A stretch of 64,000 nt of DNA from Artemia franciscana (Eukaryota; Arthropoda; Branchiopoda; Anostraca; Artemiidae): NCBI RefSeq assembly GCF_032884065.1, contig NC_088873.1:38861823-38925822 (forward strand), given 5' to 3'. The notes under the pieces are model-generated. The model saw only the letters and a list, made by a program, of their open reading frames with translations, did not search any database and was not told where the DNA came from. Both the position numbers and the translations under genes were made by a program. Below are positions 23,999-34,660 of this stretch, piece after piece. Numbering within the stretch: position 1 is the stretch's first letter; each line of letters starts with the position of its first letter.

Positions 23999-24229
23999 GC
24001 TTGTGATGAAACAAGACAAATTTCTAAGCCTTAGAAATCTGGAAAGGGTTGACTTAGTAGCTTGATAATATTTTTGTGGAGTATATTTTTGTCTGCTATA
24101 TTCATTGCTGGAAGTTTTATTTGATTAGTTCAACTATTTTTTAAGATTGTGAAAAGTTTTTCATCTGGAACATTACCATCAACTACTGTTCAAGGTAGCA
24201 GGGAGGACAAAGATTCTTAAGAGACTTGC

Positions 24230-24391
24230 CTCTTCCAAAATTCTTCTAATACCTTCTGTGGGAGCATCACTGTAATTTTCAGGGTCAACTGATAGTAGCT
24301 TTATACTTCTTTCTCTTCCAGTAGGGCACCTCACGTAAATATCAGTGAAAGTTCCCCCTCTATCTATGGCAAAATTATACTTGGTTTCCAT
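24230..24391 (-). CDS. Oplah: 5-oxoprolinase, coding exon 1 with start codon
   Basis: A 162-nt, 54-codon exon. The ATG at 24391-24389 begins [30 protein letters not shown] is the hallmark N-terminal phosphate-binding motif of hydantoinase/5-oxoprolinase proteins. It continues [20 protein letters not shown] and ILEE, colinear with vertebrate 5-oxoprolinase, whose N-terminus is also only a few residues before this motif; this supports the start. The donor is GAG/GCAAGT, a consensus GC-AG donor; the next in-frame read-through (ASLLRIF...) has no family similarity. Phase 0 matches exon 2. The protein is normally about 1,290 residues; only about the first 197 residues are encoded in the window. 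Confidence 0.93.
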
Positions 24392-24720
24392 TTTCTTATA
24401 AATCCTCGTTAAGATGATTTAAATTTTCAATAGCAGTTGTCGAAATTTTTAAACAGAAGTAAAAACGAAACCTTTCAAGCTTCAACGCGCTTCTGTTATA
24501 TGGAAAATCTGCCAATCTGTCAGAGTACCGTTTTTGCCAAGTTTCTGTTTTCAATCTGTAAACTGTCAATACAAAACAGGAAAGTAAGTCTCCAGAACGC
24601 ATACAACTTATGTGTCGAACGCATTGAACCCTAAACAATAAGTCTTCTTCGAAATCAAATTTGCAGACAGCTTCTGTTACTGACAACTCACCACAGCACC
24701 AAGCCACATAAGGCCAAAAC
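24392..24720 (-). promoter_or_regulatory. Oplah: Presumed Oplah 5' flank / 5' UTR
   Basis: This is the only non-repeat sequence between the Oplah ATG and an upstream LINE fragment at 24725. No TATA box or clear initiator could be identified, so a promoter here is positional inference only. A non-coding first exon further upstream cannot be excluded. Confidence 0.3.
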
Positions 24721-24724
24721 AGCT

Positions 24725-25095
24725 ATACACACTCCTCCTCCGTCCTAATCTATTTAAAGCCTCCCTCATTAGAACCTTCCAAGAAGTTCCCATTTCCCAC
24801 ACATTCAAACACAAATCCCAGTTTCAACAAAAAAAAATGGATATTTTGGACCTGTTTGAATCCCAAAAATGTTGTTAGAAATCCATTTTTTCAATCTCTT
24901 TAATCTTTCCAGGAAGTTTCCATTCCCCTTAAATATTTCTTTAAGGCGTTCTTCCACCCCAACCGTGGATGAGATACTTTTTGTTTAGCCCTAGACGGTT
25001 GGCCGAAAAGGACAATCTTCGGCAATATGTCATCTCTCTTTCGTAGAACGTACCCTAGCCATCTTAATCTTTCTCTCATTATAGCGCTACACTAT
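24725..25095 (-). mobile_element. LINE C-terminal fragment, minus orientation
   Basis: CTCCTCCTCCGTCCTAATCT...AAGCCTCCCTC and CCTAGACGGTTGGCCGAAAAGGAC are the reverse complement of the tail family at 12790-13020 (REALDRLG and LFGQPSRT parts). AACGTACCCTAGCCATCTTAA corresponds to the preceding 'RWLGHV' segment. Heavily mutated. Confidence 0.65.
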
Positions 25096-26439
25096 ACTTT
25101 CTGTAAGCCCTACTGTTTTAAATGCTGTCATTCAGCTAAGCATAGTAGTCAGGTTACTGTTGAAACATGGTAAACAAAACAAGCATAGTAAATTTACAGA
25201 ATTCCTTACAGAGTTCAGCATTTTACCTTCAGAAAAAATCTAGATCTAAGAATACTACCACTCACCCCAGCTCCCTTGCCTTGTTGTAGTATCAGCAGTT
25301 TCACCTCTTACTGTGCAATATTTCTTTTAGAGGTGGTTAAACACAATTTCATACAAATTCAACAATATCACCAAATACTCAGTTTAAGTGTATAGACCAT
25401 ATGTCATAAAATTAGCACTATCTAAGCTTTGGTTATGCCTTGACTACATCGTTTACAATTGAAATATTAAAAAATTCTTTAAAAAGTAGTAATTAAGGAA
25501 AAACACAGAATTTCCATGTTGAATTTCCATGGAATTATTAATATTTATTTTATGTAATTTACTTTTTTGTCAAATAGGTATGTTATATTATTATACTGGG
25601 GTTTTGTCAATCGACCTTTTGTCTTCGGCTTGACCCTTTTATATTGTGTATGCTGTACAGAAGTTTAAATTAAAACCTTGAACCTTCATGTAGATAATTA
25701 TTGCCCTTATTTGATAATAAAAAAGAATAAACATGCGGGGCTTTGCATAAAAAGCGAACCGATTCGTTACATTTTTGATGAAACAAATTGACTTGTCTAA
25801 AATGAAAAAAGTCTATTTCGTAATTGTCTGTGGCAAAACAGTTACCGTTGTTTGCAAATGACAAGAATAGTGCTTCTTAGTGCCTCTTCTCTGTAAAGTT
25901 TTATTCCTTACTGTTGGGTAAAAATTGGCTCCTTAATTTTACAAGACGCGGGTATATCGTTCAGTAAAGCAGTTAGACATTATTGATACAATTAAAAAAA
26001 ACATAGCTTTAAGTGAGACTAAGGAATTTGCATTATCATGTGAGGCGATTGTACGTTTTTGACTTAAATTCAACATTATTTTCTATCTTAAGACCATTAA
26101 TGTTGGAAAACTATCCCAAAAAAGACATCTTTAGGGTCTTGACCTAATTGCCTGTGGCTGGAGATATCAAAATCTAGTGTTGATTAGGTAATTGTTCGGG
26201 ATGAGACACTTGCGAAAAAAGTTCCTAAAAGAATGAAAGGGGCTGGAAAATTCTAAGACAGAAGTAAAAAAGAGCAACTTAAAGGTGACGCTTAGACAAT
26301 GTCCATGGAGCAATTTTATTGATAATATTATCATTATGGGTGGACTCATAAAACTGTATCAAGATTGAGACTGAAACACCTAGAGTCGAGATTCGTATAA
26401 TTGAACTGAGAATTTTCAAAAGATGGGAAAGTTTTAAAC
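25096..26439. other. No recognisable feature
   Basis: AT-rich intergenic DNA 5' of Oplah. No coding similarity, tandem array or hairpin recognised on either strand. Confidence 0.4.
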
Positions 26440-27540
26440 CGAATTAAAGCTTCAGAAGCTTTTACTTTCCTTCTAGGAAGATTAAGTCATTGGACTAAGA
26501 ATGAACGAAATTTTAGTTATGTAACAACAAGATTGATGTAAAGAAAAACTTCACTTACCTGGGTAGTATTGCTAATAAAGATGATTGATGCACTGAGAAT
26601 TAAAAAGGTAGAATAACCAAGTGGCTATGGAAACACGAAAGGCATTAAGTGACGTATAAGTAAAAAAAAAATGAGATATATATCGATTGTACTAAAATGA
26701 GGCATGCCCAATCGATTCGTTTGGAATGCAAGCATCCAATTTCGTTCTTTAAATATTGTCAATCTTATGGTCCACTCAAAACGCGTAAAGACCAAATTTT
26801 GACAAATTTTGCAGACCAGAAAGACGTAAGTGCACGACTTATCCACAGCCACAAAAATTTTCACCTAAGGTTTATTATGAGATGACCAGAAAAGCATGAT
26901 TGGAGCTGGAGAGAGATATGAAGGCACATTTTTCAAGATTTGCTTCTCCTGAACATTTTGGAAAATGTCACTTAATCCCTTTCGTATTTCCACTGTCACA
27001 GAACCCAGAGGGTTATTTTATAGTTGAAAAAAGATTGGAAGAATAGGAAAATAGGCCTGCAAATTAAGATTAGAAAATTTGAAGTTGCAGCAGTTGAATA
27101 TGGTCTTACAACGTGGATACTGCGAAACACAGAGAAAAATTTGTCAAATATTTTCCAAAGGAGGGTTTAAGACTAACTTTAGGTACTTGTTTGACTGGCC
27201 GTATGTTAGATAATACGCTCTACGAAAGTGGTTTCTTAATACTATTTTCTAGTGCTATAATGAAAAGAAATATTGAGATGGTCTGGACAGGTTTTACGGA
27301 TAAAGGATGACAGATCGAAAGACATTGTGCTTTCTGGACATCCATATCGGACCAAACTAAAGCAGGTTGCCCTAGAATGGAATAGGAAGGGGTTACAAAG
27401 AAGAACTTAGAGGAAGGTGGGGTTCATGGCATGGTTTGAAGATTGAAGCTTTCAATAGACTAAGATCAAGAAAAATGACGCGGAGATGTGTTGACCATAG
27501 GCTGCTTAATGCTACTATGATCGATTTCAATTAGTTACAG
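26440..27540 (+). mobile_element. Degenerate LINE, RT C-terminal third
   Basis: Decayed frames carry, in order, a TYLGSIANKD-like motif (near 26555), KIRKFEVAAVEYGLTTW (27060-27115; usual VlPtLLYG.EtW), an RR..R..LGTCLTGRMLDNTLYE segment, SAIMKRNIEMVW (usual RWlGHvlRM), GCPRMEY, and the tail containing VKREALDRLG-like residues near 27440. The same family as 12591-13040 but a longer and older copy with many stops. Confidence 0.65.
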
Positions 27541-28470
27541 AAATTATCAAAAAAAAGCGAGTAATTTTTATTTATTAGACTTTCTACGACTCCGTCTCCC
27601 TCTTTCCTAATGAATCAACTACCAACTAGTCTATAGGGCCTAATCGTACAATATTGAAACTCCATGTTCGAGTTGAAGATTCCAAGGAAATGGACAGGAA
27701 ACATTATTTGAAACCATAGGTGGAGCACTCATCTTATCGGCAGTACCTCACTCAAGGAATGGCTATTCTGCAGTAATAGGTCATCCAGCAGTCGTCTGAC
27801 ATCTGAAGCTGGTTCAAAGCTAAAGCCTCTTCTGATAAGCATTGGAATTAACTATTTTGCCTCGGCTTTGGTAAGCCTCTCATAGTTCCAACATTCTTCA
27901 ATCCCCTTGGAATTCATGAGTAAAATGTATGACGAACAGAAGATTACAACCAATCTTACTGGGCAGCTTATATAATTGGTTTTCAGTAAAGCACCAATGA
28001 CGTAGTAGGCTTTAGACTTTTACAGTTAGAGAAGAGGGCAGTATCCGGACACTTGTTTGTAGAAGCTGCTGAAGCCCAAAGAGCTAGAAAATGGCTGATG
28101 TACATTAAAGTAAAAGAGTGAGAAGATGCACAAGAGCACCAACCCTTTTAACAGATGTATTCGTACCTTTTTCAAGCAAGTTATTTCCTATAATTTCATT
28201 ATCGCCAAAATGGTTGTCTATTAGCACTCTCTATCCCTTCACAGCTCTATCTTCTGCTTCAAACAAAACCATAAACCTTATTTCTTTCCATATTAATCAT
28301 GTTTCTTTTAATGAGCCGTAATAGATAATTAAATGATATAAACACAGTGTTTCGACGATAATTACTGGAATTGGCTACTTTTGAGTGCTTTCACTTATTT
28401 TTATAGCATATAAGGCCATATTATGGCCTTTATTGTATTTCTCCCCTTTATTTTTACTGTGATAGCAATT
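27541..28470. other. Unassigned intergenic sequence
   Basis: No confident similarity. Frames on both strands look LINE-like in composition but no motif could be named. Confidence 0.35.
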
Positions 28471-28474
28471 TTCA

Positions 28475-29215
28475 AACAGCTCGTGGTAACGAACTGTAGT
28501 AAGGAGTGACCCGGCTCAATAGTAACCAAAACTCTAAAAAATTGAATTTTGATATCAATAGCTACATCAAAAGAATTGCATTTTAATGCTGATTTTAAAT
28601 ATATAAGTTTCATCAAGTTTAGTCTTACTCATCAAAAGTTTCGAGCCTGAGAAAATTTGCCTTATTTAAGAAAATAGGGGAAAACACCCCCTAAAAGTTT
28701 TAGAATCTTAACGAAAATGACACCATCAGATTCAGCGTATCAGAGAACCCTACTGTAGAAGTTTCAAGCTCCTATCTACAAAAATGCGGAATTTTGTATT
28801 TTTTGCCAGAAGACGAATCACGGGTGCGTGTTTATTTGTTTTTGTTTTTTCTTCCCAGGGGTCATCGTATCAACCAAGTGGTCCTAGAATGTCGCAAGAG
28901 GGCTCATTCTAACGGAAATGAAAAGTTCTAGTGCCCTTTTTAAGTGACCAAAAACATTGGAGGGCATCTAGGCCCCCTCCCACGCTCATTTTTTTCCCAA
29001 AGTCAACGGATCAAAATTTTGAGATAGCCATTTTGTTCAACATAGTCGAAAACCATAATAACTATGTCTTTGGGGATGACTTACTCCCCCACAATCTCTG
29101 GGGGAGGGGCTGCAAGTTACAAACTTTGACCAGTGTTTACATATAGTAATGGTTATTGGGAAATGTACAGACGTTTTCAGGGGATTTTATTTTGTTTGGG
29201 GGTGAGGCTGAGGGG
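28475..29215. mobile_element. Truncated R1 element (copy R1d)
   Basis: Begins CAGCTCGTGGTAACGAACTGTAGTAAGGAGTGACC, the palindromic end of R1, and runs in the R1b orientation through ACACCATCAGATTCAGCGTATC and GGCATCTAGGCCCCCTCCCACGC. It stops before hairpin B. About 740 bp, relatively well conserved. Confidence 0.8.
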
Positions 29216-29490
29216 AGGGGCCAATTTCGTCAATTGGCCATGACTTCCGTTCGAAAACCTACTGTTTCCCTGTTGAGGTCGTGGGCAGCTCTTTTCAGCT
29301 ACCTTCCTTTTTTTCTCCCATTGCATATGGAAACGACGTTCAAAGGAGCTTGGAAGGGGACTAATTCGATTGAAAATTGAGAGTTATCTTTTTCTCTTTG
29401 TTTTTACTCTCAAGTCCACCATATTTCCTAAATTCATATTATGCTCTTGCTACCTAACGCTACGAACAATAATATACCACCTTAATATCT

Positions 29491-29729
29491 AAAGGAGGCC
29501 TTACACGGTCAATCATTTTGATCAACCTTCAATCAACCCTTCAATCTTGACCAAAGCTAACTTAACAGACTGCTTTTGGTCAAAATGATTGAGTCATTCA
29601 AAATTTATATAAGACACCGTGAACGCTTGACTAAAGCATCAAACAGGTTACTAGACAGTCAATCATGCTTGAATCAATCGATTAATGGAAGGTTTTGATT
29701 TAAATGATTGACCTTCCAGGGCCTCCTTG
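29491..29729. mobile_element. MITE with terminal inverted repeats
   Basis: A 239-bp non-coding element bounded by GGAGGCCTTACACGGTCAATC...TTTTGATCAA and, inverted, TTGATTTAAATGATTGACC...GGGCCTCC. The arms are about 30 bp with a few mismatches. Additional internal copies of TCAATCATTT / AAATGATTGA make it largely self-complementary. No clear target-site duplication. Confidence 0.7.
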
Positions 29730-30576
29730 AGACGGATATAAATATGTGCCAGATTCAAGAGACGGATTTGGAGAACTGCCCTTAGTTATAGATAAAAATA
29801 ATATTCATTAGTGACTGAACACGTGCGTGGATTTCACCTCTTGGGATGATGAAACTTTGAAACTCTGGGATTCTAAAATACATACGGTTCTACATCGGAT
29901 AACATAACAACAAAATACATGTCACCATTTTCCTTTTTGGGTGTTGGATTTAACACCAACTTTCCCTGTGCATTCAAGTCGAATCGGACATACTGTTTGC
30001 TAATATTTCTTTTCAGCTAAAGCCCTTATTTATGATAATTCTGGATCTGCCACTCATAATATGTACAGGATCTATGTGCTAATAAAACATTTTAGTCTTG
30101 TCTGAATGTCTTTTCACACTATATGCTAAGCTGGTCACAAATAACCGAACCATTATATTTTTCATAGTTTCTTAACCTTCACCAAATAGACTTTAAGAAT
30201 TGGATCCTATGATTAAACCTATACAAAATCAGTGTTATTTCATATTTATCGTACTACTTCTGCATTAATGCGAAAAATTCAGAAATAGGGCACATCTACA
30301 TCTACAGTTTACAATATTGCAGAGTTTCACGATTGCGGTGATGTTCATTCTTCTTAGTATATTTGAAGCTGAAGACATTCGCCATTTTTTTGTATGTAAG
30401 TTTGTAATAGAACTACTGGACGAGAAATCGTCTATAAATTGCTTCGCCACAGTGTGAATCTAAAGAAGAAATTCGCCACCATGTAACCCTTTATACAAGA
30501 AAGTTTAGTAGGTGTGGCATTTAACATCCAGCTATAGCATTTTGAATGGTAATAACCCAGATATAATATTATAATT
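29730..30576. other. 3' flank of the bZIP gene; no other feature seen
   Basis: AT-rich, with no coding similarity. No canonical AATAAA (TTTATT on plus) was found close to the bZIP stop codon, so the polyadenylation site is not assigned. Confidence 0.35.
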
Positions 30577-31530
30577 TTAGCCAGAATATGGTGCCATAAG
30601 TAAAGCTTTAAGCGATACATTCTGCTTATGTAATATCTTATTCTCCGTTTCAAGTTTCTTGATACTTTCAGCCTTATTTTGAACCTCTTTTTGAATCTCA
30701 TTGACAATTTCGTTTTCTTTTGTTAGCCTTTCCACTTCTTTTTGCAGTCGTAAAATTTCATTTTTCATATTCTTACTTAATTCAGTTGACTTCTTCCTAA
30801 ATCGCTTTTGAGCTTCTCTGTTTTGCTGCTTTTTTTTTAACTCTTTTCTATGACGAAGAATATCAGATGGATCATTCATAATAACCGGAATAATAATATT
30901 ATCCAAGTCATCTTTTTGTAGGTTGGCCAAAACTGATTCTTTCTTGCCATTTGTAACATCCATATTCAAAAGCTGGCTAGACATCGTGTCTGTTGTGTCA
31001 AGTGATATCATATTCACTGGAATACTTATTTCATTATTCCAGAGAATCTGCTGCTCATCATTGTAAAAATCGATATCTAAATTTCTGAAATGACTTTGAA
31101 TAGTGTAATTCAAATCCGTTTTAACCATACTGAAAGGAATGTTTATCATGTCGTTACTTTGAACCTGCATGTTAACATCAGCTGGTTTTGTTTTTTCATT
31201 GAACATTTTCATATTTACAAACGGTCCAGGCATTCTATCTTTCATTTCAGGTTGAATAACTGGAATACGATTCAGCTCTTTTTCTTGAGTCTGAACACCA
31301 GAAACTGCTCGCTCAACTTTGCCGTTGACGATAGCCGGGCTTGGCAATTGTCCTCGAACTGAATCATTTACTATATTTCTAGTAGTATCCTCCCTTAGAC
31401 CCTTACTGTGGATAGGCTCATTCAAATCATCTACCACAGTGGGGAGACATCCCTGTTGCATATCATCTATCGAACACGGGAAACCATCAACATAATATTG
31501 ATGTATGTCCGTATTGAAAAATGGGGCCAT
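30577..31530 (-). CDS. bZIP transcription factor with Pap1/Yap-type basic region
   Basis: An uninterrupted 317-residue frame. Residues 1-226 are acidic/polar low-complexity sequence rich in Asn, Asp and Met, probably disordered and regulatory. From about 227 a Lys/Arg-rich basic region contains NREAQKRFR (237-245), the N..A....R DNA-contact signature. Heptad hydrophobics follow at M255, L262, L269, V276, V283 and I290, a leucine-zipper coiled coil reaching to about 300. The ATG lies just after a splice-acceptor-like TTTTTCAG/ACA on the minus strand, so a non-coding upstream exon is likely. The domain implies nuclear DNA binding as a dimer. The Gln and Phe in the basic region are typical of fungal AP-1 (Yap1/Pap1) and unusual in animal bZIPs. 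I cannot name an orthologue. Confidence 0.88.
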   Translation of the reverse strand: MAPFFNTDIHQYYVDGFPCSIDDMQQGCLPTVVDDLNEPIHSKGLREDTTRNIVNDSVRGQLPSPAIVNGKVERAVSGVQTQEKELNRIPVIQPEMKDRMPGPFVNMKMFNEKTKPADVNMQVQSNDMINIPFSMVKTDLNYTIQSHFRNLDIDFYNDEQQILWNNEISIPVNMISLDTTDTMSSQLLNMDVTNGKKESVLANLQKDDLDNIIIPVIMNDPSDILRHRKELKKKQQNREAQKRFRKKSTELSKNMKNEILRLQKEVERLTKENEIVNEIQKEVQNKAESIKKLETENKILHKQNVSLKALLMAPYSG

Positions 31531-31940
31531 TGTCTGAAAAATGAAGAAGCAAATTTAAACATAGTTTTACGCAAATCTAGCACTCTAGTAATTTCAAAAT
31601 TTTGCCAACAGCTAAAGAGATATTTAGCAATTTTTTGACCAGATACATCTTTGACAGATATATGAGTCATTTGAAATGACTCGCTGGAACATTTAATTGT
31701 ATATGAACTACATATTTTTGATGGTAAATTTCAACACAAGGAGAGAAACTTGGGGTGTGGCAATTTCGACTTTTGAACTTTTTTCAATCAACAATTTTAC
31801 TCAACGTTACAATATTTACTTAGGAAAGATGTTCAAGCAAAATTTCGTTGAAAACATATACCAGAAGAAATCTTTTGTTTACTGTACACTTGCATGCAAA
31901 TTTAGAGTGACATCAAAAATCACTCACTATTTGGAATCAA
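31531..31940 (-). other. Presumed bZIP 5' region with splice acceptor
   Basis: The minus sequence CTTCATTTTTCAG/ACAATGG places an acceptor three bases before the bZIP ATG. The rest is AT-rich and bounded by an old R1 copy at about 31.95 kb. No upstream exon or TATA box could be fixed. Confidence 0.35.
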
Positions 31941-31947
31941 ATAGTTT

Positions 31948-33215
31948 GGAGTAACGAGCTGTAGGAGAGACTCGGTTAAATAGTAACGGAAATTCTAAAA
32001 AACAAATTTTTGACATAAATAACTACATCCAAAGAATTTGCTTTGCTGATACTGACTCCATCAAAACCTACAAGCCTGAGAAAATATGTCTGATTTTCAA
32101 AAAATGGGGTAAATATCACACAAATGTCATGTAAGTTGCATCATCAAATTTATATGAAATTTTATCATTTCTAAATGAAAGTTGCATCATCAAGTTTAGC
32201 GTATCCGAGAACCCTATTGTGGTGGTTTCAAGCTCCAATCTGAAATATGTCGAATTTTGTATTTTTTTTCGCCAGAAGGAAGGTCACGGATGCGTGTTTA
32301 TTTTTTGTTGTTCTTGTTTTTTTTTGTTGTTTTTTTCTCCAGGAGTGATCGTGTCGAGCCAATAGTCATAGAATGTCGGGATAAAGCTCATTCTAACCGA
32401 AATTGAAGGTTGCGGTGCCGTATTTAAGTGACCATAAAGATTGGAGGATGCCTACCCCCTTCACACTCAAATTTTCTCCTGATTTGGGTGATCATAATTT
32501 TGAGATTTTATTTTGTTCAGTATAGTTCCAAGCTTCAATAACTCTGCCTTTGAGGATAACATGACCTCCCACAGCTCCTAGGGAAAGGGCTGTAATTTAT
32601 AATATTTTCCTACTGTTTACGTATTGTTCTCGTTGTTGGGAAGCCTACAGACATTTTTCAGAAGGGATATTTTCTGCCACGGGGAGAATTTTCCGTGAGA
32701 AGAGAATCTTCCAGGGGTGAACGTTCCAAGAGAAGTTTTACACTGGGTGAATTTGCTTGCATTACTATGCGAAATTCTTTTTATTGGTCTTACTTTCTCT
32801 TTGCCGACACAATCTTACGTGTGGAAATGCTCTGGTTGAAATTTCCAGCGGTGTTGAAATTGTCTAGAGGATCAATCCGTGGGGGGGGGGTGGGGTAAAT
32901 TTTCTATTTGAAGAAACTCCCCATGGGGAATTATCCGTGAGAGAAATTCTTCACTAGGGAATTTTTGTGGAACAATTGAAATTATTTCATGTGTGAAGTG
33001 GGTTGCCCCCTCCTCAATACTTGGCTCTTTACACTAAAGCTCGACTATCCGTCCCTGACTCCGAATCATAAGAGCCGTTTAATTTGAATAAGAAGTTTTT
33101 TTTTAAGTACTAAAAAACTTTAGTGTAAAGAGCCAGGGGTTAAGGAATCCTCATATATGGAAAAATTTATGTTTGTTTTAAGTTTTAATATTGCTTCTTG
33201 CTTTCAGCTGTTATC
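31948..33215. mobile_element. Diverged R1 element (copy R1e)
   Basis: GGAGTAACGAGCTGTAGGAGAGACTCGG is the R1 end. GGTCACGGATGCGTGTTTATT, TCATTCTAACCGAAATTGAAG and a hairpin-B-like palindrome (32985-33165, TTGGCTCTTTACACTAAAGC facing CTTTAGTGTAAAGAGCC) follow. It is more mutated than other copies and lacks hairpin A, so it is an older insertion. Confidence 0.75.
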
Positions 33216-33327
33216 ACTTACTTATCTTATTTACTTGTTCACTATAATCCAACATGGACCAATTTACCTGTCTCTCATATTCTCAGGACAAAAAGATTAA
33301 GCTAATATTTCAATACATTGATTTAAA

Positions 33328-33800
33328 AAATCTTTCCAAAAAAGAAGTTGTGCAAAGAAAAGTAAAGGCCATATTAAACTTAAGATCAGCAGATATAAGA
33401 ATCTATGATAATTCAAAATCAAAACGACCATAAATTTCGAATAAAGAATGAATAAAACCGAAAACCAACAGAAAATAATTAAGCAATAATATCAAGCAAA
33501 CATAAAACAGAATTTCAACTTAGCTGACTTAACGCTCTTGCTCATCAGGATCTAGTTGACAAGGAAACTATTAAAGGAAACTAGTTGACAGCACCGTCAG
33601 TCTTCTTTCGATAGTGCTGTCCCAGGCTTGTGATTGGGCCTAATTTGGGTTGAAACAAACAGAAATGAATTGAAATTTTCTTAGAAAAAGAAGTTTTTCA
33701 AAGACAAACTTCTTAACCTTAAGATCAGCAGAAATAGAACCTATAATAATTCAAACTCAAAACGACCGGAAACTACTGTTAAATAATAAATGAAATCCAG
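33328..33800. repeat. Pair of ~120-160-bp direct repeats
   Basis: AAGATCAGCAGATATAAGAATCTATGATAATTC...AAAACGACC (33381-33432) recurs as AAGATCAGCAGAAATAGAACC.ATAATAATTC...AAAACGACC (33720-33770), about 340 bp apart and just upstream of a LINE fragment. It may be a 5' tandem promoter-like unit of that LINE; this is a guess. Confidence 0.55.
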
Positions 33801-33949
33801 AACGAATTCATATGTTAAGGTTAATGTTAAGCAGCGAACGGAGAAAAAAAAATACGATCATTCAAAATGGCTAGGTCTATGGGTGAAACGTTTCGATAAG
33901 TTGCTAAAATCCCTTCAGATGGCATTGACTCAGGGCTCGTCGCTGCCAC

Positions 33950-34660
33950 TGCAGAGGTTATCCCTGTCCCCATCGACGCTGAAGTTTCACCAGAGAAGAT
34001 TAAATCCACCTTAAAGGAACTCAAAACAATAAAGCATCCGGCACTAGAGGCATCAGATCAGAGCTACTTAAAACTGGGGGCCCTAAGATGGTATTTTGGC
34101 TACAGTTTATATTCAACATCATCAGGCACACTCAAGCAATACCGTCAGATTGAAATAAAAGAATCCTTGTACCAGTGTTCAAGCGCAAGGACAGCAAGAC
34201 CGACTGCAGCAACTACCTTGGAGTCACCCTACTGTCTGTTCCTAGAAAACTGTTTGCGATGCTGCTGCTGAAACGTGGAACAAAATTATTACTTGTTTTG
34301 CACCACCCTCAACAAGCCATATTCGTGCCAGGAAGATCGACGACTGAGCAGATACATAGAATCAGAAAGATCATTGAGAAGACACTGGAATACAAAAAAT
34401 ATGCGTATATAGCTTTCATCGACTTCCCTTTCGCCTTTGATACTATAGATAGACCATTCCTTTGGCTAATCCATGAAGCTACTGCCCTACCTACAAAGAT
34501 AGCCAGCCTCTGTAAAGAACTTTGTAGCAGCACAGAAAGTGCCGTCCTGGTTTACAGGAAGCTTTCTTCTTCCTTCCCCATCAGTAATAAAATACGACAA
34601 GGATGTGCTGCTGCACCTTACCTGTGTATATCCCTCGTGGTTTCTATATCCCTCAAAAGC
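33950..34660 (+). mobile_element. RTE-like LINE reverse transcriptase fragment
   Basis: Frames carry an early RT segment (AIPSD then RILVPVFKRKDSKTDCSNY, matching the IVPIfKKGD...C.NYRGisLLs pattern), FVPGRSTTEQIHRIRKI (usual GFRpGRStiDqIf.lR), AFIDFPFAFDTIDR (catalytic Asp region) and NKIRQGCAAAPYLC (usual gVRQGC.lSP.lF). The YADD box is missing, because the copy ends abruptly at about 34655 where the R2 array begins. Several frameshifts. Confidence 0.75.

Larger units (their letters stand above)
20530..24020. repeat. R3 repeat mosaic in both orientations
   Basis: Blocks recur here in opposite orientations. CATGAGCCCTGCAGG...AAGGTCTGT...ATTC is at about 21630 and 22215, with its complement GAATACAGACC...GGGCTCATGGACTAAT at about 21750 and 23095. 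A GTTTAG/hairpin/CATCCATTT block is at 21240-21420 and its complement at 23850-24000. CTGAAAATGCAATTC/TAACAGGAATT blocks are at 20725 and 23340. The same family recurs at 45.2-46.5 kb. No protein is encoded. The mosaic looks like several nested or rearranged copies of one non-autonomous element with long inverted segments. Confidence 0.7.

Noticed and set aside
24396-24707. 103-codon minus frame just upstream of Oplah
   Set aside because: No similarity recognised; the position suits 5' UTR/promoter and the frame is not in continuity with the Oplah start.
31090-31638. Plus-strand frames opposite the bZIP gene
   Set aside because: Shadows of the bZIP coding strand; composition fits antisense reading.
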